A stretch of DNA of 64,000 bases, taken from positions 1-64,000 of the forward strand of contig DCLA01000024.1 in assembly GCA_002320815.1 (NCBI GenBank). Reading direction: 5' to 3'. Position 1 is the stretch's first letter, and every line of letters starts with the position of its first letter. Source of the stretch: Myxococcales bacterium UBA1660. Lineage in GTDB: Bacteria; Myxococcota_A; Polyangia; Polyangiales; Houyiibacteriaceae. Below, one piece after another: positions 41,762 through 50,114 of the stretch. The notes under the pieces were generated by a model. The model searched no databases. It was not told the DNA's origin and saw only the letters and a list, made by a program, of their open reading frames with translations. Made by a program: the position numbers and the translations under genes.

Positions 41762-42985
41762 ATGCGCTTGCACGGCACCCGGCCGCCGGACTGGATCGAG
41801 GACCTGGCGTTCGAGTACGAGCTGCGCTTCCGCGAGGAGCCCAGCGACGCCGTCTGCGCCCAGCTCGCGCGCCGGTGGGCCGAGACCTGCGATGGGAGCG
41901 GGCCGTGCTGGGCGGGGCGCATGCTCTTCAGCCGCGAGTACGCCTACCTCACCGCGCAACCCCGGTGGCCGGGGAGCCATCAGCGGGATCTCTTCGCCCA
42001 CGTGGAGCGCTTTCTGCGGGCCGTCCATCGCGAGGTGGCCCCGCTCGACGAGGTGGTGCTCCTGCAGGCCATGGTGGACCTCGCCCACCTCGGACCCGGA
42101 CCGCGGCACCCGGCGAGTCAGCGCCCGGTGGACCCCACCTATCCGGCCCCGGCCCCCCGCTCCGCCTGCGACGCGGTGACCCGGGCGATGGCCGAGACGG
42201 CGCGGCGGGAGCGCTTCGCGCGCTGGACCGCGGAGCCTCCGCCGGGCGCGCTCGGGCTCCGAGCGCTCGCGGGCCCGGTCGATGGCTCGCCGGGCCCGCG
42301 CGTCCCGACTCCCCTGCGCACGCTCTTCCCGGAAGGCGCCGCGCCGGCTGCGGTCTGGGCGGGCGCGACGTCGCGGCCCGTGCGCATTCCTCGCAGCCCC
42401 GCGATGGTGCGGCGGGAGGTCGAGCTGACCCTCCAGGGCGAGGTGCGCTCGGTTCCCCTCCCCGACGACCTCGCGACCCGCGGCCACGCCGCGCCCCACC
42501 CCGACGGCACGCGGATGGCGATCGAAGCGAAGCAGGGGCACCGGGGCGCCGTGGTCATGGTGGACCTCCGCGACGGCGCCGTCCGCACCCTCTGGGCGAC
42601 CGCGCCCGGCGAGCTCCGCTTCGGGACCCTGGGCCTCGGTTGGCTGACCGGGGACCACCTCCTCGTGGCCACCGGGACCCGCACCCTCGTGCTCCACGCG
42701 CCCGCCGACGGCCCGGTCACCGAGGTCTGCTCCCTCCCCGGGGAGCGCACGGTCCGGTCGTGCCGCGAAGGGCGCCTGGTCTATGACGTCAACCGCGGCT
42801 TCCTCGGGTGGACCGGCGAACGCCTGGTGGAGGTCACCCGGTGGCGCGTGGACTACCTCTCGCTCCACGCCGAGACCGCGACCGACCTCGTGATGCGCCA
42901 CGGCAAGCCCGAGCGTCTCCGGCCGGAGGACCTCTACTTCACCGTGACCCGCCTGGACGAGGTCCTCGCCGACCTCGCCGGCTGA
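41762..42985 (+). CDS. Uncharacterised protein with C-terminal propeller-like half
   Basis: Encodes 407 residues from the ATG at 41762 (MRLHGTRPPDWIEDLAFEYELRF). No signal peptide, no membrane segment. Residues ~1-130 are helical with many Trp/Arg (ELRFREEPSDAVCAQLARRWAETC). Residues ~210-400 have beta repeats such as 'MVDLRDGAVRTLWATAPGELRFGTLGLGWLTGDHLLVATGTRTLVLHA', recalling WD40/PD40 propeller blades. The central part (RFARWTAEPPPGALG) is low-complexity. I do not recognise the family. It converges on tdh with a 6-base gap. Confidence 0.7.
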   Translation: MRLHGTRPPDWIEDLAFEYELRFREEPSDAVCAQLARRWAETCDGSGPCWAGRMLFSREYAYLTAQPRWPGSHQRDLFAHVERFLRAVHREVAPLDEVVLLQAMVDLAHLGPGPRHPASQRPVDPTYPAPAPRSACDAVTRAMAETARRERFARWTAEPPPGALGLRALAGPVDGSPGPRVPTPLRTLFPEGAAPAAVWAGATSRPVRIPRSPAMVRREVELTLQGEVRSVPLPDDLATRGHAAPHPDGTRMAIEAKQGHRGAVVMVDLRDGAVRTLWATAPGELRFGTLGLGWLTGDHLLVATGTRTLVLHAPADGPVTEVCSLPGERTVRSCREGRLVYDVNRGFLGWTGERLVEVTRWRVDYLSLHAETATDLVMRHGKPERLRPEDLYFTVTRLDEVLADLAG

Positions 42986-42991
42986 AAGGGC

Positions 42992-44032
42992 TCAGCTCGC
43001 CCAGTCGAGGACGATCTTGCCGGACTGGCCCGAGCGCATGATCTCGAAGGCTTCGGCGAAGTCGTCCACGCCGAAGCGGTGGGTGAGCACCGGGCCGACG
43101 TTCAGGCCGCTCTGGAGCATGGCGGCCATCTTGTACCAGGTCTCGAACATCTCCCGGCCGTAGATGCCCTTGAGCACCAGGCCCTTGAAGATGACCTGGT
43201 CCCAGTCGATGGTCACGTCGCTCGGCGGGATGCCCAGGATGGCCACCCGGCCGCCATGGTTCATCACCCCGAGGAGCTGCTGGAAGGCGGCGCCGTTGCC
43301 GCTCATCTCCAGGCCGACGTCGAAGCCCTCGGTCATGCCGAGCTCCTTCATCGCGTCCCGGGGCGTGGTGTCCTTCACGTTGATGGCCAGGCTCGCGCCC
43401 ATCTTCCGCGCGAGCTCGAGGCGGTACTCGTTGACGTCGGTGATCACCACGTGGCGGGCGCCGACGTGCTTGGCGATGGCCACCGCCATCACCCCGATGG
43501 GCCCGGCGCCGGTGATCAGCACGTCCTCGCCGACCAGGTCGAAGCTGAGCGCGGTGTGGGTCGCGTTGCCCAGCGGGTCCAGGAACGACGCGATCTCGTC
43601 GGGGATGTCCGTGGGCAACTTGAAGGCGTTGACCGCCGGGATGACCAGGAAGTCCGCGAAGGCGCCGGGCCGGTTCACGCCCACGCCGACGGTGTTGCGG
43701 CAGAGGTGCCGCTTGCCGGCGCGGCAGTTGCGGCAGTGGCCACAGGTGATGTGCCCCTCGCCGCTCACCCGGTCGCCCACGGCGAAGCCGCGCACGTGGG
43801 AGCCGATGGCCGCGATCTCGCCGCAGAACTCGTGGCCCACGGTCATGGGCACCGGGATGGTGCGCTGGGCCCAGTCGTCCCAGTTGAAGATATGGATGTC
43901 GGTGCCGCAGATGGCGGTCTTGCGCATCTTCACGAGCACGTCGTTGGGACCGACGGCCGGGACCGGGACCTCTTCCATCCAGAGGCCCTGCTCCCGCTCG
44001 CGCTTCACCAGCGCGCGCATCGTGTCGCTCAC
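42992..44032 (-). CDS. tdh: L-threonine 3-dehydrogenase
   Basis: Encodes 346 residues. It oxidises L-threonine to 2-amino-3-ketobutyrate with NAD+. Zinc medium-chain dehydrogenase with catalytic ligands in 'ICGTDIHIFNWDDWAQ' and 'VGHEFCGEIAAIG', structural-zinc cysteines in 'HITCGHCRNCRAGKRHLCRN', and Rossmann loop 'VLITGAGPIGVMAVAIAKHVGA'. The start overlaps the kbl stop by 4 bases, giving translational coupling with the next enzyme in the pathway. Confidence 0.97.
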   Translation of the reverse strand: MSDTMRALVKREREQGLWMEEVPVPAVGPNDVLVKMRKTAICGTDIHIFNWDDWAQRTIPVPMTVGHEFCGEIAAIGSHVRGFAVGDRVSGEGHITCGHCRNCRAGKRHLCRNTVGVGVNRPGAFADFLVIPAVNAFKLPTDIPDEIASFLDPLGNATHTALSFDLVGEDVLITGAGPIGVMAVAIAKHVGARHVVITDVNEYRLELARKMGASLAINVKDTTPRDAMKELGMTEGFDVGLEMSGNGAAFQQLLGVMNHGGRVAILGIPPSDVTIDWDQVIFKGLVLKGIYGREMFETWYKMAAMLQSGLNVGPVLTHRFGVDDFAEAFEIMRSGQSGKIVLDWAS

Positions 44033-45222
44033 GAGATCACCCCCAGCTCGCGACCGACCTCGGTGAAGGCCTCCACGGCCCGATCGATGTGCTCGTCGTC
44101 GTGGCCGGCGCTCATCTGGGTCCGGATGCGCGCCTGACCGCGCGGCACCACCGGGAACGAGAAGCCGATGACGTAGATGCCCTTCTCGAGCAGCTTGTCC
44201 GCCATGGTCGAGGCGAGCTTGGCGTCGCCGAGCATGACCGGGATGATCGCGTGGTCGCCGGGGAGGAGCTCGAAGCCGGCCTTCTCCATGCCCGCGCGGA
44301 AGCGCTCGGCGTTGCGCCAGAGCTTGGCCCGAAGCTTCTCGCCTTCGCGATCCAGCAGGTCGAACATCGCGATGGAGGTCGCGGCGATCACCGGGGCCAG
44401 GGTGTTGCTGAAGAGGTAGGGCCGGGAGCGCTGCCGGAGCCAGGCGATGATCTCCTTGCGGCCCGCGGTGTAGCCGCCCGAGGCCCCGCCGAGGGCCTTG
44501 CCCAGGGTGCCGGTGATGACGTCGATGCGGCCCATCACGTCGAGCTTCTCGTGGGTGCCGCGGCCGCGCTCGCCCACGAAGCCCACGCCGTGGCAGTCGT
44601 CCATGAAGGTGATGGCGCCGTACTCGTCGGCCAGGTCGCAGATGGCCGGGAGGTTCGCGTAGTAGCCGTCCATGGAGAAGACCGCGTCGGTGGCGATCAC
44701 CTTGAAGCGCGCGTCCTTGGCCTCCTCGAGCTTGGCCCGGAGGTCGTCCATGTCGTTGTTGGCGTAGCGGAAGCGCTGGGCCTTGCTGAGCCGGATGCCG
44801 TCGATGATCGAGGCGTGGTTCAGCGAGTCGCTGATGATGGCGTCCTCTTCGCCGAAGCAGGTCTCGAAGAAGCCGCCGTTGGCGTCGAAGCAGGCGGCGT
44901 AGAGGATGGTGTCCTGGGTACCCAGGAACTGGCTGATGCGCGCCTCGAGCTGCTTGTGCACGTCCTGGGTGCCGCAGATGAAGCGGACCGACGCCATCCC
45001 GAAGCCGTGCTCGGGCAGCGACCTCTGGGCCGCCTCCACCAGGGCCGGGTGGTTGGCCAGGCCGAGGTAGTTGTTCGCGCAGAAGTTGATGACCTCGGCG
45101 CCGGACGCGACCTCGATGGCCGCCTCCTGGGGGGTGACGATCACCCGCTCTTCCTTGAAGAGGCCTTCGTCCTTCAGCTTCTCGGTTTCCGCGGCCAGGT
45201 GCTCGAGCAGGGGGGCGTGCAT
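44029..45222 (-). CDS. kbl: 2-amino-3-ketobutyrate CoA ligase (glycine C-acetyltransferase)
   Basis: Encodes 397 residues. PLP enzyme that splits 2-amino-3-ketobutyrate with CoA into glycine and acetyl-CoA, completing threonine breakdown started by Tdh. Motifs: 'NFCANNYLGLANHPALVEAA', 'RFICGTQDVHKQLEARIS', 'DAVFSMDGYYANLP', 'FMDDCHGVGFVGERGRGTHE', and the PLP lysine in 'TGTLGKALGGASGGYTAGRKE'. First gene of the kbl-tdh pair. Confidence 0.97.
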   Translation of the reverse strand: MHAPLLEHLAAETEKLKDEGLFKEERVIVTPQEAAIEVASGAEVINFCANNYLGLANHPALVEAAQRSLPEHGFGMASVRFICGTQDVHKQLEARISQFLGTQDTILYAACFDANGGFFETCFGEEDAIISDSLNHASIIDGIRLSKAQRFRYANNDMDDLRAKLEEAKDARFKVIATDAVFSMDGYYANLPAICDLADEYGAITFMDDCHGVGFVGERGRGTHEKLDVMGRIDVITGTLGKALGGASGGYTAGRKEIIAWLRQRSRPYLFSNTLAPVIAATSIAMFDLLDREGEKLRAKLWRNAERFRAGMEKAGFELLPGDHAIIPVMLGDAKLASTMADKLLEKGIYVIGFSFPVVPRGQARIRTQMSAGHDDEHIDRAVEAFTEVGRELGVIS

Positions 45223-45294
45223 GGCGCGGAGCTTAGTGCAGCGCCGGCCGCGTCGCGGGGTCCCCGGTCCCAGGATGTGAGCGAAGTCAGGCGC

Positions 45295-46599
45295 TCAGGC
45301 GTCGTCGTCGGCCGAGTCCCCCTCGGCGGGACCGTCGGCGACCTCTTCGTCGGCGAGCTCGCCCTCGTCGGCCGAGTCGTCGCCGCCGTCCTCGGCCAGC
45401 TCCTCGCCCAGCGCGTCTTCCTCGGCGTCTTCGTCCGCGTCCTCTTCCTCGGCCACGCCGACGAAGGGCAGGAGGGAGACGCCACCCAGGCGCGCCGCGA
45501 GCCAGCGCACCGGCTCGGGCTGCTCGATGAAGGCGGCCAGGAGCTCCGCCTCCGGCCCCTCGGCGCCTTCCAGGTCGTGGGCCTCGAAGTCGGGGCTGTC
45601 CACGAAGACCTGCTCCTGCCCATCGGCGCTCACCACGCGCACCTCGAGCTCCAGGTCCTGCTCGACCCGCGGGCGCGGCATGCGCAGGCGCCGGCGACGG
45701 TTGGCCGGCCCCCGCAGGGTGCCGTAGCGCGCCCGGCGACCGGGGCCGCTCCAGTCGACCCACTGGGTGCGGTTCCGGCGGGCGTCGACATGGACGAACG
45801 AGCTGCGCGGGTAGAAGCCGCAGCCGGCGTGGTTGATGCGCCGGCAGTACTCCCAGACCGCCCGGTGGGGCACGCCGGAGATGCGGATGTCGGTGGCGCG
45901 CCCCTTGGTGTGGCGGCTGCTCTCGCGGGTGCGGCCGCCCGCCGAGCGGTAGCCGCTGACGATGCGGATGGGTCGCCCGCCGAAGTGGTCGGAGATCCGC
46001 GCGAGCAAGAGCGCCAGGCGCGGGTTGGCCGCCGGGACGCGGTCGTCGTCGCTGCGCGCGAGCAGCTCCCGGAGCGCCGCGACGCCTTCCTGCAGGACGC
46101 GCCCCTCGCCGTCCACGAGCTGCACCTCGCGGCGCTCGGAGCGCCGCAGGAAGGTGACCCGGCCCGGGTGGTCGGCCTCGCCGTAGTCCCGGTTCAGCTG
46201 CTCCTCGGGGGTGTGCCCGGGCATGACGATACGCTGTCCGGGCCGGATGCGCGCGTTGCGCCGGAGCCGGTTGGCGCGCCGGAGCTCGTCGACGCCCACG
46301 TGCATCCGGTGGGCGATGTGGCTCAGGGTCTCTCCCCGCCGCACGTAGGTCACGCCGCGGTCGGGGATGGTCAACGACTGCCCCGGCCGGAGCCGCGCGC
46401 TGCGGAGCTGGTTGGCGGCGCGGAGGTCGGACACCGAGACCCGGTAGCGCCGCGCGATGGCCGCCAGGGTCTGGCCCGAGCGCACCGTGTGGTGCCGCTC
46501 GGCGAGCGCCTGCGCGGGCCAGAGGGACCCCAGCACGAAGGCGAGCCCCAGAGCGCGGAGCGCCCAGCCGGAGAGCCGATTCCTCGGTGCGTTCGTCAT
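45295..46599 (-). CDS. LysM protein with DUF882/M15-like peptidase domain and acidic tail
   Basis: Encodes 434 residues from the ATG at 46599, with signal peptide ending near 'SLWPAQALAERHH'. Two LysM domains bind peptidoglycan: 'HTVRSGQTLAAIARRYRVSVSDLRAANQL' and 'YVRRGETLSHIAHRMHVGVDELRRANRL'. Then a YcbK/M15-like domain (~150-290) with 'PIRIVSGYRS', 'SRHTKGRATDIRISGVPHRAVWEYC' and 'FVHVDARRNRTQW', containing the H...D...H zinc ligands of DUF882. The last ~60 residues are Glu/Asp/Ala repeats. Likely a periplasmic or secreted cell-wall hydrolase; YcbK-type proteins vary in activity. Confidence 0.9.
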   Translation of the reverse strand: MTNAPRNRLSGWALRALGLAFVLGSLWPAQALAERHHTVRSGQTLAAIARRYRVSVSDLRAANQLRSARLRPGQSLTIPDRGVTYVRRGETLSHIAHRMHVGVDELRRANRLRRNARIRPGQRIVMPGHTPEEQLNRDYGEADHPGRVTFLRRSERREVQLVDGEGRVLQEGVAALRELLARSDDDRVPAANPRLALLLARISDHFGGRPIRIVSGYRSAGGRTRESSRHTKGRATDIRISGVPHRAVWEYCRRINHAGCGFYPRSSFVHVDARRNRTQWVDWSGPGRRARYGTLRGPANRRRRLRMPRPRVEQDLELEVRVVSADGQEQVFVDSPDFEAHDLEGAEGPEAELLAAFIEQPEPVRWLAARLGGVSLLPFVGVAEEEDADEDAEEDALGEELAEDGGDDSADEGELADEEVADGPAEGDSADDDA

Positions 46600-46728
46600 A
46601 CGTGGGGTCGCCCCGTTGCCGGGCGAGGGTCCGGAGTATGACGGATCCCGCGCGCCTCGCCACGGGGCCCGACCATTGCCTCCCAGCCATTGCCCCCGCA
46701 GCGCCGATCCGTTATGACGCGGCGCACC

Positions 46729-47229
46729 ATGCGTTACCGGGTCACCCTCGAAGGCACCGAGCGAGACATCGACGTTCAGATCGCCCCCGGCGGCTCGGTG
46801 GCGGTCACCGTGGACGGCGAGCCCGTCGACGCCGATGTCCGCCGCATCCCCGGCGGCGTGAGCCTCACCCTCGACGGCAAGGTCTTCGACGTCCTCGTCG
46901 GGGGCCCCGCGGAGTCCATGGACCTCGCGGCCGGCGTGCTTCGCGGCACGGCCAGCGTGGAGTCGGAGCGGAACCGCTCGCGGAAGAAGAAGGGCGGCGC
47001 CGCCGGCGACTCGTCCGAGATCCGCGCGCCGATGCCCGGTCGCATCGTGAAGATCCTCGTCGCCGCCGGCGACACCATCGAAGCGGGCGCGCCCGTGGTG
47101 GTGGTCGAGGCGATGAAGATGGAGAACGAGCTCCGCGCCGAGAAGGCCGGCAAGATCGCCGCCGTCGAGGTGGAAGAGGGTCAGGCCGTCGAGAGCGGCA
47201 CCCTCCTGGTCAAGCTCGCCGACGAGTGA
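46729..47229 (+). CDS. Biotin carboxyl carrier protein-like (biotinyl domain)
   Basis: Encodes 166 residues from the ATG at 46729. The N-terminal ~75 residues (RYRVTLEGTERDIDVQIAPGGSVAVTVDGEPVDADVRRIPGG) are the beta region found before biotinyl domains of acyl-CoA carboxylases. A basic linker (RNRSRKKKGG) follows. The biotinyl domain has 'IRAPMPGRIVKILVAAGDTIEAGAPVVVVEAMKMENEL', with the biotinylated Lys in EAMKMEN. The carboxylase partners are not nearby. TATGAC lies 10 bases before the ATG. Confidence 0.93.
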   Translation: MRYRVTLEGTERDIDVQIAPGGSVAVTVDGEPVDADVRRIPGGVSLTLDGKVFDVLVGGPAESMDLAAGVLRGTASVESERNRSRKKKGGAAGDSSEIRAPMPGRIVKILVAAGDTIEAGAPVVVVEAMKMENELRAEKAGKIAAVEVEEGQAVESGTLLVKLADE

Positions 47230-47234
47230 GCCCA

Positions 47235-47249
47235 CGCCGGGTGCCGGCG
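47235..47249 (+). terminator. Small hairpin after the biotinyl-protein gene
   Basis: CGCCGG-GTG-CCGGCG, a 6-bp stem enclosed by a wider GAGCCC/GGGCTC pair. No T-tract. Possible terminator. Confidence 0.35.
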
Positions 47250-47295
47250 AAACATTCGGGCTCCCTCGTCCGTTGGAGGCTATGAAGATCGAGGG

Positions 47296-48066
47296 ATGAG
47301 CACCGACGACCGCCGCGCCAAGGGCCCCGAGCGCCCTGCCGAGCCCGCCGCCAAGAGCGGCCTCGGCAAGCTCTTCCCCAAGCGCTACGACCCCCTGACC
47401 AGCCTGGTCCTCGTGGTGCCGGTCTTCGTGATCTACCACCTGGGCATCCTGCTCATGGACCGGCGCAACGGCGTCGATCTCGCCAGCACCCTCTTCTTCG
47501 GCGTGCTGCGGCAGAGCGTGGGGCTCTACGTCGGGCTCACCCTGGCCATCGGCGCGGCGCTCATCGGCGCGGGCTTCTATCTGCGGAAGAAGGGCAAGGC
47601 GCGGGTCTTCGCCTTCGTCCCCGTGCTCCTGGAGAGCTTCGTCTGGGCCATCGTGATGACCTTCACGGTCGGCTGGCTGACGGCGCAGGTGCTGCCCGAT
47701 CCGGCGCTCCAGGTCGGCGCGAACCCGCTGGGGCCCATCGACAAGATCGTGATGAGCTGCGGCGCGGGCTTCCACGAGGAGCTCGTCTTCCGGGTGGTGA
47801 TCTTCGGGGGCCTGGGGCTCCTCTTCCGGCGCGTGCTGAACCTCCGGGCCACCCTCTCGTTCGCGCTGGCGCTGGTGATCTCGTCCGCGATCTTCAGCGG
47901 GATCCACTACGTCGGCGAGCTCGGGGACGAGTTCACCCTGGCCAGCTTCGTCTTCCGCTTCTTCGCCGGCGTGTATCTCGCCTTGCTCTATCGCTTCCGT
48001 GGATTCGCCGTCGCGGTCTATGCTCACGCGCTCTACGACGTGATGGTCCTGCTCTTCCTGAGCTGA
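47296..48066 (+). CDS. CPBP-family (CAAX/Abi) intramembrane metalloprotease
   Basis: Encodes 256 residues. N-terminal ~30 residues are hydrophilic. Six to seven hydrophobic segments follow. Active-site motifs: 'CGAGFHEELVFRVVIFGGLGLLFRR' (EExxxR), 'FSGIHYVGELGDEF' (FxxxH) and the C-terminal 'AVYAHALYDVMVLL' (HxxxD/N). The family includes Rce1-like proteases and bacteriocin immunity proteins. Substrate unknown. A 67-base gap separates it from the biotinyl-protein gene. Confidence 0.9.
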   Translation: MSTDDRRAKGPERPAEPAAKSGLGKLFPKRYDPLTSLVLVVPVFVIYHLGILLMDRRNGVDLASTLFFGVLRQSVGLYVGLTLAIGAALIGAGFYLRKKGKARVFAFVPVLLESFVWAIVMTFTVGWLTAQVLPDPALQVGANPLGPIDKIVMSCGAGFHEELVFRVVIFGGLGLLFRRVLNLRATLSFALALVISSAIFSGIHYVGELGDEFTLASFVFRFFAGVYLALLYRFRGFAVAVYAHALYDVMVLLFLS

Positions 48067-48090
48067 CCCCGCCCCTGCGCCCCGAATCCC

Positions 48091-49512
48091 TTGCCTCGCA
48101 TCCTCCTCGCCCTCCTGGCGGCGACGCTCGCGCTCCCCAGCCCGAGTCGCGCCGATTGGCTCCAGGTCCTCCCCAACTGCGCCATGGGGGACACCGTCCG
48201 GCGCCCCGGCCCCGCCGAGCTCCTCTATCCCCAGGCGGGTCTCGCGGCCTACGCCAATCCCGGCCAGCCCCTGGTGCTCCGGGTCAAGGTGCCCGCGCCG
48301 CTGACGCCGCCCCCGGGGGTCCAGCAGGAGCGCGCCCTCCGGGGTTGGCTCTTCGAGCTGGTGGACGAGGACGCGATCGCGGTCGGCGGCGCCCGCCATC
48401 ACTACCGGCTCCGGGTCGAAGACGTCCGACCCGACGGCCAGTCCACGCTGGTCTATCGGGTCACGGTCCAGCTCCCGCCCTGGCTGGCGCCGGGGACCTA
48501 CGACGTGCGCCTCCGGGCGCCGGGCAGCGAGGACATCCGCGTGCGCGCCGGCGTCCGCATCGGGGCCGGGGCGCCGCGGCTGGGCACCCTCCGCGAGCTC
48601 CCCGCCGATCCCGGGGTGCTGCGGAGACTCCCGGTCGACGTCTGGCTCGTGGGCGAGCCGGACCCGGCAACCGCCGACGCGACCCCGGCGACCGCCGCGG
48701 CCACCGGCGCCGTCCCCTGGCTGGACCGGCGCCGCACCTTCGCCGTTCGCGTGGGCGACGACCTGCTCACCAGCGGCGGCTGCGACGACGTCCACCTGCC
48801 CTTCGCCGTCGGCGTGGCCCGGGTGGGCGGCGCCGTCGTCGAGGCTCCGCCCGTACCCCCGGTGGGCACGATGGCGTTCGCCGGCGAGACAGCTCCGGTC
48901 CCCACCGAGCCCGGCCTCCGGGCTCGCGGCGACGGCTGGGTCGCCCGGGGCGCGTCCCCGCTCGAGGTCTCGGTGGTCTTCCCCGAGGGAGACCGGGGCC
49001 TCGCCCTCCGCGGCGCGAGCGAGCGCCTCGGCTTCTGGCCCGGCACCCCGGTGCGCCCCCACGGGCAGCGCGCCAGCGTGGTCGGGCGATGGTCGGTCGC
49101 GCCGGGCGCGGCGCTCGGGGTGGTCCGCCTGGACGCCGATCCGCCGAGCCTCGAGGTGGTGGTCCCCTCCGCGCCGACCACCCACGGCCCCACCCCGGTC
49201 CGGGTGCGCAGCGAGGGCAGCGTCGCGCTGGCCTGGGAAGAAGACGGCACCGCGTACGTGCCGGGCGCGGGCGACCGCTCGGTCCCCCTCCACTTCCACT
49301 GGCTCGAGCGGCGCGAGGTCCACGCCCTGGCCATCGGCCCCCGGGGCGCGGCCACCCGCACGGCCACCGTCACCGAGGTGGTCACCGAGCGCCCGGGCTG
49401 CAGCGCCAGCCCCGGTCGAGGGCCCGCCGGCCCCCTCCTGGCCCTCCTCGTCGGCGGCTTCCTTTGCGGAAGGCGCCGGCCGCGCTACACCCGTCGCCGC
49501 CCCCGGGAATAG
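48091..49512 (+). CDS. Secreted protein with MYXO-CTERM-like tail
   Basis: Encodes 473 residues from a TTG at 48091; the resulting N-terminus MPRILLALLAATLALPSPSRA is a good signal peptide. The body is beta-rich, with Pro-rich linkers and an Ig/Fn3-like look (DGQSTLVYRVTVQLPPWLAPGTYDVRLRAPG). C-terminus: 'CSASPGRGPAGPLLALLVGGFLCGRRRPR', a Cys, hydrophobic helix and Arg cluster as in MYXO-CTERM. Proposed fate: cleaved at the Cys, lipidated and shown on the surface. No enzyme signature. Confidence 0.8.
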   Translation: MPRILLALLAATLALPSPSRADWLQVLPNCAMGDTVRRPGPAELLYPQAGLAAYANPGQPLVLRVKVPAPLTPPPGVQQERALRGWLFELVDEDAIAVGGARHHYRLRVEDVRPDGQSTLVYRVTVQLPPWLAPGTYDVRLRAPGSEDIRVRAGVRIGAGAPRLGTLRELPADPGVLRRLPVDVWLVGEPDPATADATPATAAATGAVPWLDRRRTFAVRVGDDLLTSGGCDDVHLPFAVGVARVGGAVVEAPPVPPVGTMAFAGETAPVPTEPGLRARGDGWVARGASPLEVSVVFPEGDRGLALRGASERLGFWPGTPVRPHGQRASVVGRWSVAPGAALGVVRLDADPPSLEVVVPSAPTTHGPTPVRVRSEGSVALAWEEDGTAYVPGAGDRSVPLHFHWLERREVHALAIGPRGAATRTATVTEVVTERPGCSASPGRGPAGPLLALLVGGFLCGRRRPRYTRRRPRE

Positions 49513-49545
49513 CCCCGCGGGCTCCAACCGTTGCGAACCGTCTCC

Positions 49546-50037
49546 ATGTCTCAGAGCCTCACCGCGAAGATCGTCCTGGCCCTGGCCCTCGTGGGCTGCG
49601 CCCAGACCATCCCCAACACCACCGTCGAGGACACGGCGGACAACCGGTCCGTGGTCTCCTTCATGGAGAGCTACCGCAAGGCCATGGAGGAACGGGACGT
49701 CCGGCGCCTCATGGAGATGGCCTCGCCCCAATACCTCGACGACAACGGGACCCCGAGCGGCGCCGACGACATCGACTACGACACCCTCCGCGAGAACCTC
49801 GCCCTGTGGGCTCAGCGGGTCGACGACGTCCGCTACGACATCAGCTACCGGCGGATCACCTACGCCCCGGGCGACAAGGTGTACGTCGAGGTGCGCTACG
49901 GTGGGTCCTTCCACATCAGCCGCCCGGCCACCGAGGACGAGCAGTGGTCCCGGCGCCTCTCGAACCACCGCCTGATCCTGCAGAAGCTCCCCGAGGCCGA
50001 GGGCGAAGACGAATTCCGCATCCTCTCGGGGATGTAA
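49546..50037 (+). CDS. Small lipoprotein, NTF2-like candidate
   Basis: Encodes 163 residues from the ATG at 49546 (MSQSLTAKIVLALALVGCAQT, lipobox ALVGC). A TTG at 49531 is less likely. The mature part 'VVSFMESYRKAMEERDVRRLMEMASPQYLDDNGTP' and the following beta strands (VRYDISYRRITYAPGDKVYVEVRYGGSFHI) resemble an NTF2/SnoaL-like cone fold. It ends about 60 bases before the MshEN-REC gene. Ligand unknown. Confidence 0.82.
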   Translation: MSQSLTAKIVLALALVGCAQTIPNTTVEDTADNRSVVSFMESYRKAMEERDVRRLMEMASPQYLDDNGTPSGADDIDYDTLRENLALWAQRVDDVRYDISYRRITYAPGDKVYVEVRYGGSFHISRPATEDEQWSRRLSNHRLILQKLPEAEGEDEFRILSGM

Positions 50038-50114
50038 GGGCCTCTCTTCGGCGCAGAATCGTCCGAAGCCATTGATGCGGGGGCCGCGAGTCGGCTAGGG
50101 TGCCGTTGTCCCGC

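Noticed and set aside
45295..49968. A 1557-codon open frame on the minus strand
   Set aside because: Only the first stretch from 46599 to 45295 is a real gene (LysM protein). The rest is antisense to the biotinyl-protein, CPBP protease, MYXO-CTERM and lipoprotein genes and has the compositional look of GC-rich shadow frames.
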